This document shows, in pieces, positions 52,663-62,136 of a stretch of 64,000 bases of DNA. The translations under genes and the position numbers were made by a program. Origin of the DNA: Mesorhizobium sp. B2-4-3 (lineage in GTDB: Bacteria; Pseudomonadota; Alphaproteobacteria; Rhizobiales; Rhizobiaceae); the NCBI RefSeq assembly GCF_006442815.1, contig NZ_VFVL01000001.1:425056-489055 (forward strand). The letters run 5' to 3'. Positions within the stretch are counted from its first letter, which is position 1; every line of letters begins with the position of its first letter. Under the pieces are notes generated by a model. That model saw only the letters and a list, made by a program, of their open reading frames with translations. It was not told the origin of the DNA and searched no databases.

Positions 52663-53093
52663 AGCGATCCGATCGTTTGTCGGATCACTCGTGCTTGAAA
52701 GGGGGCACGTCCCCGTGTCGTGCGAAGGGGACACTCTGACCTGAAATTGCGTAAATCCCGTTCATCTCGGGGCGTCCGCTTTTCTTCTCCTTCGAAGCCG
52801 ACGAAGCCGTCACCCGCATACCCTAAGAGGCCAACGCTGACGCCGACATCATCGTCGGTGCCATTTTCGACTGGGGCGCTTGCAGTAAAATTCAGGGCCT
52901 CGGTCGTCGCGACGGGATTGCGACCTGAGATGCCGTAGTAAGCTGGAACTAAAATTCCTGTAGATCGCAGGTTCGATACCTACCGATAGCTTTCAAAGGC
53001 TTAGGCGAATCGCTATCGTACTATTTTCCCAAATTTATGCATCCCAGTTGGGAAGTGCCGCTTTGCATTGGAACCCCAAGATATGGCACGTTC
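52663..53093. other. Non-coding gap in the acquired region
   Basis: This 431-bp stretch of lower GC than the core has no credible gene. CGATAGC (52984-52990) and GCTATCG (53012-53018) form a weak 7-bp inverted repeat. The left part is presumably the promoter region of the recombinase operon. Confidence 0.4.
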
Positions 53094-54566
53094 TCATGTT
53101 GTCTCCTTGCTTTCCCCGGTGACAAAAAGCAGTGCCTCGGGGGTGCTTGGTAATGATGCTAGTTCGCCGAGGGTGAGGGGCTTGACTGGGGATCGAAGTC
53201 GGTAGGTCCCAATCGCACCTGGTGTCGTGCCGCGCTCGTCCGCCATGATCTCGGAGACGGTCTGCGCGCACATGCGCCCCTGGCAGGGCCCCATTCCACA
53301 GCGGACGAAGGTCTTCAACTGATTTGGACCAGGGACGCCGAGCGCAGTGGTCTCTCGAACCGTCCGGGCGCTGACCTCCTCGCATCGGCATACGATGACT
53401 GAGGCATCGACTGGCGCGCGAAACTGCTTGGACGGTTCGTATAAAATGTCTAGGAAATCTCGCCCTCGGAGGTGATAGTGCGCTTCGCGCAGTAGTGGCG
53501 CGTGCTGGCGTGCAACGGCATCACCGGCCATCATGCCGAGGTCACCGAGAACAGAAAGCGCGGCTATCCGCCCGCTGATCGCCGCATGCCGGGCGCCGCC
53601 AATGAATGCTCCATCTCCGGCAATGTAGACGCCTTGCAGCGAGCTTCGCCCCAAACCATCGACTTTCGCCTCGAATGCTCGCCGGCGCTCATTCCACCCG
53701 ATGCTACATCCTGATGCGTTGGCCAGATTGATCGAGGGGATCACACCTTGATGCAGGAGGACGCAATCAGCTCGGATTTCCACCTGTCTGCCGCGAGCGA
53801 GATAGCGAACACCCTCGGCCCTACTGTCGCCGGCAATGGAGAGCGACGTCACTCCCGAAACAACTTGGGCATTGCGCCGGACCTTCGCCAGCAGGGAGAG
53901 TCCCTTCCAGATGTAGGGGGAGAACAGGAAGCTGGGTAGCTTCGTCAAAGCCTTCACACTGCGCCGGGGCTCGGCGGTGTCGAGGACAGCAACGACATCG
54001 GCCTTCGCCGCGAGCAGTTGAGATGCGAGCAGATACAATAAAGGTCCACAGCCCGCGAGGATCACACGACCACTTGGAACCAATCCGCCTGACTTTAGGG
54101 CAATCTGGGCAGCGCCCGCTGTCATGACGCCCGGAAGAGTCCAGCCCGTGACCGGCATCGGGCGCTCCATGGCGCCGGAGGCAATCAAGACCGAACGTGC
54201 TCGAACCAGTCTGGCAACACCATTCTGGCTGACGCCGAGTTCTGCTTCGTCAAGCCGTCCGGGCGCTTCAATGCTCCAAACTGTACACTTGGCCGCATAA
54301 TCGCTGGAGGAGCGACTGAAACTTTCGGCCAAGGCTTGTCCAGCCCAGTAGTCGGTGCCGAGGAAACCAGCCGTCTGACGGCTGTTCCGCGTCACGCCCC
54401 TGTAGATCTGCCCTCCCGGCGCAGCGTTCTCATCGAATAGAACAACGCGCGCACCGGCTTCAGCAGCAAGCGTAGCGGCAGCGAGTCCGGCCGGTCCCGC
54501 GCCCACCACGGCGATATCGTAGGGGGACCGGAAGTCCCAGATTTCTTGTATCCGATGCTGACTCAT
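53094..54566 (-). CDS. FAD-dependent dehydrogenase alpha subunit (opine oxidase A/hydroxyproline dehydrogenase type)
   Basis: This 490-residue pyridine-nucleotide-disulfide-type subunit has the FAD motif DIAVVGAGPAGLAAATLAAEAG and a central LIASGAMERPMPVTGWTLPGV. The second nucleotide fold is VILAGCGPLLYLLASQL. The C-terminal BFD-like [2Fe-2S] domain has CRCEEVSARTVRE and RCGMGPCQGRMC. Octopine/nopaline oxidase A (OoxA/NoxA), HcnB and the alpha subunit of heterotrimeric D-hydroxyproline dehydrogenase share this plan. It overlaps the small subunit stop (ATGA). Confidence 0.9.
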   Translation of the reverse strand: MSQHRIQEIWDFRSPYDIAVVGAGPAGLAAATLAAEAGARVVLFDENAAPGGQIYRGVTRNSRQTAGFLGTDYWAGQALAESFSRSSSDYAAKCTVWSIEAPGRLDEAELGVSQNGVARLVRARSVLIASGAMERPMPVTGWTLPGVMTAGAAQIALKSGGLVPSGRVILAGCGPLLYLLASQLLAAKADVVAVLDTAEPRRSVKALTKLPSFLFSPYIWKGLSLLAKVRRNAQVVSGVTSLSIAGDSRAEGVRYLARGRQVEIRADCVLLHQGVIPSINLANASGCSIGWNERRRAFEAKVDGLGRSSLQGVYIAGDGAFIGGARHAAISGRIAALSVLGDLGMMAGDAVARQHAPLLREAHYHLRGRDFLDILYEPSKQFRAPVDASVIVCRCEEVSARTVRETTALGVPGPNQLKTFVRCGMGPCQGRMCAQTVSEIMADERGTTPGAIGTYRLRSPVKPLTLGELASLPSTPEALLFVTGESKETT

Positions 54567-54868
54567 CTTACACCTGCGGTGTTCACTTGTCGGCCTCCGG
54601 CCTGACTGCGAACGTCCATTCCTTGGCGCACTTCAATCAGGCAACTCTGCCGGTTCTGCACGCCATCAACGGTAACAAGGCAGTCGAAGCAGACGCCCAT
54701 CAGGCAGTAAGGTGCCCGAGGAACACCCCCAACCACACTCCATCTGAAGACGTCGACGCCGCCCGCCAGCAACGCTGTTGCCAAGGTCTGGCCGCGCTCC
54801 GCTCTGATCGAGACACCATCGAAGGTAAAGATCACCGGATCGGCGATTTCATGCAGCCTGGCGAACAT
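54563..54868 (-). CDS. [2Fe-2S] small (gamma) subunit of the dehydrogenase
   Basis: This 101-residue ferredoxin-like subunit has FTFDGVSIRAERGQTLATALLAGG followed by the iron-sulfur Cys set APYCLMGVCFDCLVTVDG and RQSCLI. It corresponds to HcnA/LhpF-type gamma subunits that pass electrons between the flavin subunits. GGAGG precedes ATG 54868. It overlaps the beta subunit end by 20 bases and the alpha start by 4. Confidence 0.9.
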   Translation of the reverse strand: MFARLHEIADPVIFTFDGVSIRAERGQTLATALLAGGVDVFRWSVVGGVPRAPYCLMGVCFDCLVTVDGVQNRQSCLIEVRQGMDVRSQAGGRQVNTAGVR

Positions 54869-55973
54869 GAAACCTCCCTGAGCGAAATGGGTCGAAGTCG
54901 CCTGAGAGGCTCCCCCGGGCAATCTGGGGGGCGAGCGAAAGCGCGTGCCCCGCGGCTAACGTCACAGCCGAATGAGAGGTGACCACGTAGGCGCCAGGGA
55001 ACTGCGCAGATTGTTCGTAAATTGGAAGTCCGTCGACTGTATCGACACGAAATCCCGCCCAGGTTCTGATCACGTTGACGTCGGCTAACAGAGGGAAGGT
55101 CTTGATCGCTCGACGAGCGAGGACCGTCGCGACATCGGTGTGTTCCGCGACCGTTGTCGCGTTTGTTTCCTCGCTGTCGCCGATCATCACACCGCCCTCG
55201 TCCGCCTGCCGGATCGTTCCGGACGCGAACGGCAAGAAAGGCGCGCACTTCTCAGTGACGAGGATCTGACCCTTGCTGCTCCTGAGCGGTGTGGACAAAC
55301 CGACCATCGGCGAGAGCCGTTGATTGTCTATCCCCGCGGCGAGAACAACGCGCTGGACGGTCACAGATCCCCAGCGCCCCGTCAGACGGAAGGCGCCATT
55401 AACCGGCTCGATCTTGTCGATCAGATGCCGGGACCGATAGTCGATGCCAGCCCGTTGCATTGCGATGTGCAACGCCCGAAGGAGGCGTAGCGAGTTCACG
55501 TCACCGTCGGCGGGTGAGTAGATGGAGCCAACAACCTCCCGCCCCAACTCGGGCAGTCTCTCCTTCGTCTCGTTGTGACTGAGCACCTCATATGGAGGAG
55601 ACGCCCGCTTGGTCTCGGACTCTATCGTCTCAAGATCTTCGCGCAGATGATCTAGTTCGTCGCGGCTGAGCGCGAAACTGAAACCACCTGTCTGTCGCAG
55701 CCGGACATCGATGCCGGTATTCTCGAATAGGTCGCCCGCGAAACTGGGCCAAAGTTCCGCCGACGCTTTCGACCACAAAGCGTAGTGGGGGGCGCCGACC
55801 CCCTTGCCCTGAACCCACACCAAGGCAAAGTTCGCGCGAGATGCGCGCATATCGAGGTCTTCGCCATCCAGGACAAGCGGCTTAAGGCCAACGCGTGCCA
55901 GACCGACCGCAATGGCGGCTCCCACCAAGCCGCCACCGACGACAGCGAAGTCGCGGGTCAACGCGGTGCTCAT
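54849..55973 (-). CDS. FAD-dependent dehydrogenase beta subunit (DadA/OoxB-like)
   Basis: This 374-residue D-amino-acid-dehydrogenase-like flavoprotein has FAVVGGGLVGAAIAVGLARVG (FAD), a substrate domain with RLRQTGGFSFALSRDEL, and late GLPIYEQSAQFPGAYVVTSHSAVTLA. In three-subunit enzymes (OoxB, NoxB, LhpB-like) this subunit oxidises the C-N bond of an opine or of D-hydroxyproline. The start MSTALTRDF at 55973 is the conserved one. It is first in the three-gene unit. Confidence 0.88.
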   Translation of the reverse strand: MSTALTRDFAVVGGGLVGAAIAVGLARVGLKPLVLDGEDLDMRASRANFALVWVQGKGVGAPHYALWSKASAELWPSFAGDLFENTGIDVRLRQTGGFSFALSRDELDHLREDLETIESETKRASPPYEVLSHNETKERLPELGREVVGSIYSPADGDVNSLRLLRALHIAMQRAGIDYRSRHLIDKIEPVNGAFRLTGRWGSVTVQRVVLAAGIDNQRLSPMVGLSTPLRSSKGQILVTEKCAPFLPFASGTIRQADEGGVMIGDSEETNATTVAEHTDVATVLARRAIKTFPLLADVNVIRTWAGFRVDTVDGLPIYEQSAQFPGAYVVTSHSAVTLAAGHALSLAPQIARGSLSGDFDPFRSGRFHVRQAA

Positions 55974-56269
55974 GCTGCAACTTCGTCCAAAGCAGAAGAT
56001 CGATTGGGCACAAACGGCCCTCGTCTCCCGGGTGAACGGCCGGTGAGCCAAAAAAGCTTAGCCAAGAAATGACCTCTGATTTCGGTGCGATTCCTTCATG
56101 CACCGCGTTGTTGAATCGCTCTGAGAACTCTCGCTCCAGAGAGTTGGGCATGACACTTGCTTCGGAAAACCGAACAAACTGTGCCAACATAACATTCGAA
56201 TCCCGCCTCCCTAAGTTCCAATGCCAACTAGCGCGATATTCATGTCTCAATGTTGTAACCTGTCCGGCC
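55974..56269. promoter_or_regulatory. Upstream region of the dehydrogenase operon with a motif shared with the LysR gene
   Basis: The 296 bp contain ATGCCAA-N10-ATTCATGTCT (56221-56247), identical in sequence and spacing to 61201-61227 before the LysR gene. Around it 36 of 50 bases match (56201-56250 versus 61181-61230). It may be the LysR operator or a remnant of a duplicated regulator upstream sequence. Confidence 0.5.
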
Positions 56270-57430
56270 TTATGCCGGGAGTCGGAAGCTGGACAATGTC
56301 AGGTGGCGCACATACGCATCGTCAACGTCGACTCCCAGCCCGGCTCGGTCGGGCAGATGCACTGTGCCGTTCCGGACAAAAGAGGAGAAATTCGTTGGGT
56401 CTTCAACCAATCGCAAAGTCGACATGAAGGCGTGCCCAACGTCGACGAGATTTCTGACCGTGACCGCATGTTGCAGTGATGCTGCTTGTGTGATCCCGAA
56501 CTCGAGTTGCGAATTCATATAGCAGCCAATCCCGAAGGCTTCAGCCACTGCTGCCATGCGCTGTGCGCGAAGTGGACCACCGTTCTTGCTGCTTTTGATG
56601 CTGAATACCTTGGCCGCACCGCGAGCGGCGAGTTTGGCGGCGTCGGCGAGATCAATAATCGACTCGTCCGCCGACAGTGGAAGAGCGCTCTGACGGCAGA
56701 GAGCAACCGCGCCGTCGATGTCATCTTTCATCAGAGGCTGCTCGACGAAAGCGACTCGCGAATGAGCTATGCCGGCAAGGAACTCCCGGGCCTGTTCTCG
56801 TGTCCACCCTTGGTTAGCGTCTGGGATGAACTTCACGTCGGTCCCGTAGCGAGCCTCCAGATCAGCGACGCGCTGTATCTCGCTGGGAATCGGCGACGTG
56901 CCCATCTTCAGCATGAAGCTCGAGAAGCCCTGGGCGGCGCGCTCGTCGATCACGCAAATATCCTCGTCCGCTGTGCCATTACTCAGGGGCCAAAGCACCG
57001 GTATCGATCGACGCACCGGTCCGCCCAGCAATGTCGCAACCGGAACGCCCATGCGCTTGCCGGTGACATCCAGCAAGGCCATCGTAACGGCCCCCTTGGC
57101 ACAGAGTTGCAGTGGCACGAGTCTGTCGAGAATGGCGTCCATCGTGCCCGTCTGCGGGTCCGTCGATGCAAGGACCGCGGGCAAGATAGTCTGCTGCAGG
57201 ATCCGCATGACGCTAGCCGTTGACTCTCCGTCATACGTCTCCGTGGGGTTGGCTTCGCCCCAGCCCTCGACACCATCGGCATCGGTGAGCTTGATAAGCA
57301 CAGCTTGCGTTGAGGTGAGGATGCCCTCGGAGAGCTTATAGGGCGTCGAAAGCTTCGACTCGATCTCGAAGACCTCCGCGTCGACAATCGGCGCCATTTG
57401 GTGACGAAGCAATTCGGCAATCATTGTCAT
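56270..57430 (-). CDS. Enolase-superfamily enzyme, muconate-lactonising (MLE) subgroup
   Basis: This 386-residue TIM-barrel enzyme abstracts an alpha-proton of a carboxylate with Mg2+. Metal ligands appear as Asp in IPDANQGW, Glu in FVEQPL and Asp in LSADESI. Catalytic Lys residues appear in FMLKMG (second Lys of KxK; the first is Met here) and FSIKSSKNGG. The subgroup holds muconate cycloisomerases, dipeptide epimerases and cis-3-hydroxyproline dehydratase. Within this cluster a racemase or dehydratase of an amino acid derivative is likely. The start is taken at ATG 57430; 57424 is equally possible. Confidence 0.88.
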   Translation of the reverse strand: MTMIAELLRHQMAPIVDAEVFEIESKLSTPYKLSEGILTSTQAVLIKLTDADGVEGWGEANPTETYDGESTASVMRILQQTILPAVLASTDPQTGTMDAILDRLVPLQLCAKGAVTMALLDVTGKRMGVPVATLLGGPVRRSIPVLWPLSNGTADEDICVIDERAAQGFSSFMLKMGTSPIPSEIQRVADLEARYGTDVKFIPDANQGWTREQAREFLAGIAHSRVAFVEQPLMKDDIDGAVALCRQSALPLSADESIIDLADAAKLAARGAAKVFSIKSSKNGGPLRAQRMAAVAEAFGIGCYMNSQLEFGITQAASLQHAVTVRNLVDVGHAFMSTLRLVEDPTNFSSFVRNGTVHLPDRAGLGVDVDDAYVRHLTLSSFRLPA

Positions 57431-57469
57431 TTCCAACCTAGCGATGTGACGCAGGCAGCCCTGAGCCGG

Positions 57470-58194
57470 TTAGTGTGTGGTTGTGGTGGCTCTGAACCGC
57501 AAAATAGACTGCGACCGCAGATGCGGGCTAAGCCACGTCTCAACAAGTGAGACCGCGACCCCGATAACGAAGTTGATCGTCAGGTAGATGACGCCGGCTA
57601 CGAGAAACACCTCCACAGGCCGGAACGTAGCAGAGATGATCTGCTTCGCGAGGCCGGTAACTTCAACGATTGTTATGGTCGAAGCGAGTGACGTCGCCTT
57701 GATCATCAGCATGATCTCGTTGCCGTAGGCCGGAAGCGCTAGGCGCATCGCAATCGGGAAGACGATCCGCCTGAACTGGAGGAACCCTGACATGCCTACA
57801 GACCGCGCAGCTTCGATCTGGCCAACAGGCACAGCATCAATTCCGCCTCGATGATCTCGCTCGTATAGGCTGCCGTATTCAGCGTGAGTGCAAGGATCGC
57901 ACAGAACCATGCATCTCGGAAGAACGTCCAGAGACCGACGTACTCGAGGGAGTCTCGGAACTGGCCCGAGCCGTAGTAGATGAGGAACATCTGCACCAGG
58001 AGAGGGGTAGATCGAACGATATAGACGTATCCGTAGGCGAGGTTCGACAGGACAGCGTTTCGGGAGAGCCGAGCCAGCGCAATCGGCACCGATAGCAGAA
58101 AGCCCAGCAGCAACGACGAAGAGGCCAGGATCAATGTCTTCGGTACGGCGGCAAGGAGTCTCGGAAGCGAATCCAGAATGAGTTGGAAGTCCAT
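57470..58194 (-). pseudogene. Polar amino acid ABC permease (HisM type), frameshifted
   Basis: The gene starts at 58194 (MDFQLILDSLPRLLAAVPKTLI) and shows the HisM-like RSTPLLVQMFLIYYG and NTAAYTSEII. The frame then breaks at about 57850. Restoring one C gives the expected EAA loop RGGIDAVPVGQIEAARSVGMS, which continues to 57470 in the other frame. As written, neither half is a functional permease. The first half stops at 57796. Real decay would disable the importer; a sequencing error is the alternative. Confidence 0.8.
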
Positions 58195-58195
58195 G

Positions 58196-58906
58196 TTATC
58201 GTCCCTTCACGCCGCGATTTGCCCACTTCTCGGCCCTCAGGAACCCCCGGTTGGACAAGGAAGAAAGTAGCAAGAAGCAGATGAAGGCAGCGAGATAGAA
58301 TGTGAACGGTTCATGTGTGGAACCGGCACCGCTCGACGCGGCACGCATGATCTCTACCAGGCCGATGACGGAGATCAGTGACGTATCTTTCAACGTGTAC
58401 TGCCAGATGTTTCCAAGCCCGGGCAGAGCATACCGAGCCGCCTGCGGGATCAGAACCCGGCGCAAGCGCAGGAAGCGTCCCATGCCAACGGCCTTCGCTG
58501 CCTCGAGCTGCCCCTTCGGAATAGCGAGCACGGCAGCACGAATGACTTCGGTGCAGTATGCTCCGGCACTCACTCCAATACACATGACGCCGACAATGAA
58601 GACGGGCGGCTCGACATAGCCCTGGAAACCGAACAGCCCATTGGCGACGTAGCGGATAAGCGAGCCACCTCCAAAAAAAACCAGGAAGATGATCAGCAGT
58701 TCCGGAACGCCGCGCACGACAGTCGTATAGACGTCGCTCAACAAGCGGAGCGGCCAATGTCGTGAAAGCTTCGCGGCGGCAAAACCCGAGCCGAGAACGA
58801 TGCCCATCAGAAACGCCGACGTCGCCACGACAATTGTCATGAGCGCGCCGAGCGCCATTTCGTCGCCCCAACCAGCGTCACCCCAACTGAGCAGCGCAAT
58901 ACTCAT
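58196..58906 (-). CDS. Polar amino acid ABC permease (HisQ/OccQ type)
   Basis: This 236-residue inner-membrane subunit has about five helices, VRGVPELLIIFLVFFGG and the EAA loop AIPKGQLEAAKAVGMGRFLRLRRVLIPQA, which docks on the ATPase. ATG 58906 (MSIALLSWGDAGWG) fits OccQ-like starts; 16 more residues are open upstream. Its TAA stop falls one base before the HisM-type gene. Confidence 0.9.
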   Translation of the reverse strand: MSIALLSWGDAGWGDEMALGALMTIVVATSAFLMGIVLGSGFAAAKLSRHWPLRLLSDVYTTVVRGVPELLIIFLVFFGGGSLIRYVANGLFGFQGYVEPPVFIVGVMCIGVSAGAYCTEVIRAAVLAIPKGQLEAAKAVGMGRFLRLRRVLIPQAARYALPGLGNIWQYTLKDTSLISVIGLVEIMRAASSGAGSTHEPFTFYLAAFICFLLLSSLSNRGFLRAEKWANRGVKGR

Positions 58907-58977
58907 CGGAAGACTCTTTCGTTCATAAGGGTCGGGATAGGAGTGCCGGTCCAAGCCGGCACTCCATCAGCGCGTGG

Positions 58978-59829
58978 TCAGTGCTTCGGCGTGCCGTCGA
59001 ACTCGAACCACTTGGTGGAAAGCTCCTTGACGGTGCCGTCGGCGATTGCGTCCGCGATCGCCTTGTTGAACTTCACCTTTAGGGCTTCGTCCTCCTTACG
59101 AACGCCGATCCCGACGCCCTTTCCGAATGGCCCGCCAGTCATGTTCGGACCGAAGATCGCGAGATCCTTGCCCTCCGATGTCTTGGTCAGCGGAAGGAGA
59201 CGCGCCATTGTGGAGAGGCTGAGGTCGATACGTCCCGAATTGAGGTCCAGAACCATGTTGTCGGCCGTGTCATATGTCGACACTTCGACGGTCGGGAGGA
59301 ACTTGCGTACGAATGCCTCCGACGTTGTGCTCACTTGTACGCCGACCTTTTTCCCCTGGAGGGTGGCAGCGAGTTGGTCGAGAACAGCGTGCTCGTCGGG
59401 ACTTACGTCGTCCAACGTCAGAGTGTCCATGGAGGTCTTGAGCTTGATCAGCGGGCTCGACTTCGGCGCAATGAAGCGAACGGGGGTTTGCAGGTAGGGT
59501 CCGGCGAACGCGATTACCTTTTCGCGCTCATCATTGATGTCCATGCCCCCCATGATCGCGTCGAATTTCCCAGCAGTGAGGGAGGGAATAATGCCGTCCC
59601 AAGCTGTGTCGATGACCGTGCATTCGACGCTGATGCGCTTGCAGAGATCCTTGCCGAGATCAATGTCGAAACCGACAATTTTACCGGCGGCATCCTTGTA
59701 CTCGTAGGGTGCGTAGGCAGCCTCAGTCGCAATCGTGATGCTCTTCTTGTCCTGTGCATGCGCTTGCCCGGCCAGAGCGATGGTACTGCTGGCCATCAGC
59801 AAGAATACGCTTTTCCTAACCCAATTCAT
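58978..59829 (-). CDS. Polar amino acid/opine ABC transporter substrate-binding protein
   Basis: This 283-residue periplasmic receptor has a signal peptide ending near AGQAHAQD. The LAO/HisJ family core follows: ITIATEAAYAPYEYKDAAGKIVGFDIDL, DTAWDGIIPSLTAGKFDAIMGGM and DLNSGRIDLSLSTMARL. An expanded loop (KLKTSMDTLTLDDV) sets it apart from HisJ. It lies between the ATPase and the permeases, like OccT/NocT genes. The ligand may be an opine or a hydroxyproline-like compound. Confidence 0.9.
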   Translation of the reverse strand: MNWVRKSVFLLMASSTIALAGQAHAQDKKSITIATEAAYAPYEYKDAAGKIVGFDIDLGKDLCKRISVECTVIDTAWDGIIPSLTAGKFDAIMGGMDINDEREKVIAFAGPYLQTPVRFIAPKSSPLIKLKTSMDTLTLDDVSPDEHAVLDQLAATLQGKKVGVQVSTTSEAFVRKFLPTVEVSTYDTADNMVLDLNSGRIDLSLSTMARLLPLTKTSEGKDLAIFGPNMTGGPFGKGVGIGVRKEDEALKVKFNKAIADAIADGTVKELSTKWFEFDGTPKH

Positions 59830-59993
59830 CCGTTCTCCTCCTGTTACTTGGTGTTGACGTGACCGTAGTCGAGCCCACTGCGGTCACGCCCCGCAGCCTC
59901 CAGGGAGCCCTCGACACAGTCTCGAGAACGGGGGCAAACTGATATTTCAGATGGGGCGCCGGGCAGCATCCGGATGCGCTGGCGCGACTGCCG

Positions 59994-60842
59994 TCATCTT
60001 CGACGATCTTCCTGTGCGCGACCGGTGAAGCGACTGATGAACTGATCGAAGCGTGGATCGCAACCACCGGCAAAAAGCGCCTCGGCTTCGCCCTGCACCC
60101 GAATCTGACCCTGATCGAGAAAGACTATCTTGCTGGAAACGTCCCGCGCGAAGGCCATTTCGTGCGTCACGATCAGCATTGTGCGGCCCTCAGCCGCTAG
60201 GTCGCCCATGACCTTCAACACTTCGCCGACCAATTCAGGGTCCAGCGACGAAGTCGGTTCGTCGAAGAGCAGGACGCGTGGCTTCATAACGAGTGCGCGT
60301 GCAATGGCTGCACGCTGCTGCTGTCCACCCGAAAGCTGCGAAGGAAAGTAGTTTGCGCGTTCATGCAGACCGACACGCGCCAGTGCCGCCTCCGCCTCAG
60401 CTTTCACTTCGGCCCGATTTCGACGCTGGACGTAGATGGGTCCTTCCATCAGGTTCTGCAGCACCGTCTTGTGGCTCCACAGACAGAAGTCCTGAAAGAC
60501 CATTGCGACCTTAGTGCGCAGTTGGTCAACTTGCTTGGGGTCGACGATTTGCAAATGGTCGCCACGGGGTCGAAGTCGAACCTCTTCGCCGAAGGCGGTT
60601 ATGCGTCCTCCTGAGGGGAGTTCCAGCAGATTCAAGCACCGCAGGAATGTCGACTTTCCCGAACCCGAAGCTCCTAGGATTGAGATGACCTCGCCTTCGC
60701 GCGCTTCGAAGTCGATGCCCTTTAGGACCTCGAGTCGACCGAACCGTTTGACGAGGCCGCTCGTGGAGATGGCCGGAGCCGGATCGCCACTATTGCGCCC
60801 TGCGTAGCTGCCTATTGCGTTGAGAGTTGTCGACGACGTCAT
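59994..60842 (-). CDS. Polar amino acid/opine ABC transporter ATP-binding protein (HisP/OccP type)
   Basis: This 282-residue ATPase has Walker A GASGSGKSTFLRCLN, Q-loop VFQDFCLWSHKTVLQN, signature LSGGQQQRAAIARAL, Walker B VLLFDEPTSSLDPE and H-loop TLIVTHEMAFA (here MLIVTHEMAFA). The HisP-family insert VDPKQVDQLRTKVAMVF is present. I start at MTSSTTLNAIG (60842). An upstream frame lacks family similarity. It is the promoter-proximal gene of the leftward catabolic cluster. Confidence 0.93.
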   Translation of the reverse strand: MTSSTTLNAIGSYAGRNSGDPAPAISTSGLVKRFGRLEVLKGIDFEAREGEVISILGASGSGKSTFLRCLNLLELPSGGRITAFGEEVRLRPRGDHLQIVDPKQVDQLRTKVAMVFQDFCLWSHKTVLQNLMEGPIYVQRRNRAEVKAEAEAALARVGLHERANYFPSQLSGGQQQRAAIARALVMKPRVLLFDEPTSSLDPELVGEVLKVMGDLAAEGRTMLIVTHEMAFARDVSSKIVFLDQGQIRVQGEAEALFAGGCDPRFDQFISRFTGRAQEDRRR

Positions 60843-61245
60843 CGGCGTTACCCTGCGTCGCAAAAACCGCAAACGTACGACGGGATGCAGCACATTCGAG
60901 AATGGCCGACCCGCTTTGTCGACGCTATCGCTATCAGGAAAAACAGCCTTGAACAGGCGCCCCCCGGAGGCCGCGACTAACGCTGAGTTGGCGGCGGGTA
61001 CGACTTCGCCGCACCCTTTGGGCTCATCGCCCATGAGTTGGAAAGATTTGATCAAGATAACCTCTATTCCCGAGCATCCCCCTGATGCACGGTTAATCGC
61101 CATTAGCCGTCGTTCTCTTTGAAAGGCGCGATGTCCCTTGGAAACGACCGTCTTCCTGAGCGACGCCATAGACTTTTCCACGTCGCTTCCCTAATCTCAA
61201 ATGCCAAATCAGACGACATTCATGTCTAAACATTATGGAACGCGT
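60843..61245. promoter_or_regulatory. Divergent promoter region between the importer and LysR genes
   Basis: The 403 bp hold no credible gene on either strand. Near the LysR end is ATGCCAA-N10-ATTCATGTCT (61201-61227), also present upstream of the dehydrogenase operon. The ATTCAT of this motif and ATGAAT at 61245-61250 make a partial dyad around the LysR start. This fits an OccR/NocR-type control region. Confidence 0.5.
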
Positions 61246-62136
61246 ATGAATTTACGGCAGGTGGAAGCTTTTAGAGCCGTTATGCTGACCGGAACGATGA
61301 CCGCCGCGTCGGAACTTCTGTCTATCACCCAGCCCGCCGTGAGTCGGCTGATCCGGGATTTCGAGCACTCAACTAAGCTGCTGCTGTTCGAGCGGCGGGG
61401 GAACCAAATCACCCCAACGCTCGAGGCCGCTACGCTTATGCAGGAGGTAGAGCGCTCGTTCATCGGCATGAACAGGATTGCGACCGTCGCCGATGACATC
61501 AATCGCCAGGCGGCCGGCACGCTACGAGTCGCCGCGATGCCGGCCCTTGGCAGCGGGATTCTTCCGCGCTTTCTTGCCAAGTTTCTCCATGACAAACCTA
61601 AGGTTCATGCAGCACTCATTGCTATCCCATCATCCATGGTGATCGAGTCGGTCGCCTTGGGACAAGCTGATGTTGGGTATGCCGATGGGCCTCTGGATCG
61701 TCCGGGATTTCGTATCGAGACCCGACAGTTTGCAGCTGTCGTTGCGATACCAATCGGTCATCGCTTGGCAGCAAGGGAAAGGATTACCCCACAGGACCTC
61801 ATTGGCGAGCGCATGATCAGTCTCGATCCTGGAAGCATCTTTGCCATGCGCGTGGAGGTCGCCCTTGCTGGAATCCTCCGAGCGCCCGTTATCGAGACAC
61901 GCCTGTCCTACACGGCGCTCACGCTCGTCAGCGAAGGCGCCGGTGCAGCGATCGTAGACCCAACTTCGGCCTATCAATTCGTGGGCAGAGGAGTTGAGAT
62001 TAGACCTTTTAGCGTGTTTGTGGACGCCGGCTTTCTGGTTATCCGCCGCGCCAATGTGAGGCAGTCCGCCATCGTGCAGCGGTTCGTCAAAGAGTTCTGG
62101 GCTTATCACGACGAGGTCGTCCCGAACTCCCAATAG
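61246..62136 (+). CDS. LysR-family regulator, OccR/NocR-like
   Basis: This 296-residue LTTR begins [18 protein letters not shown] followed by [17 protein letters not shown], nearly the pattern of the opine-catabolism regulators OccR and NocR of Agrobacterium. The effector domain has [15 protein letters not shown] and [19 protein letters not shown] start at ATG 61246 (GGAA upstream) rather than 61201, because the family begins there and the shared upstream motif then lies in the leader. It probably activates the divergent importer and dehydrogenase genes in response to the imported compound. Confidence 0.9.
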   Translation: MNLRQVEAFRAVMLTGTMTAASELLSITQPAVSRLIRDFEHSTKLLLFERRGNQITPTLEAATLMQEVERSFIGMNRIATVADDINRQAAGTLRVAAMPALGSGILPRFLAKFLHDKPKVHAALIAIPSSMVIESVALGQADVGYADGPLDRPGFRIETRQFAAVVAIPIGHRLAARERITPQDLIGERMISLDPGSIFAMRVEVALAGILRAPVIETRLSYTALTLVSEGAGAAIVDPTSAYQFVGRGVEIRPFSVFVDAGFLVIRRANVRQSAIVQRFVKEFWAYHDEVVPNSQ

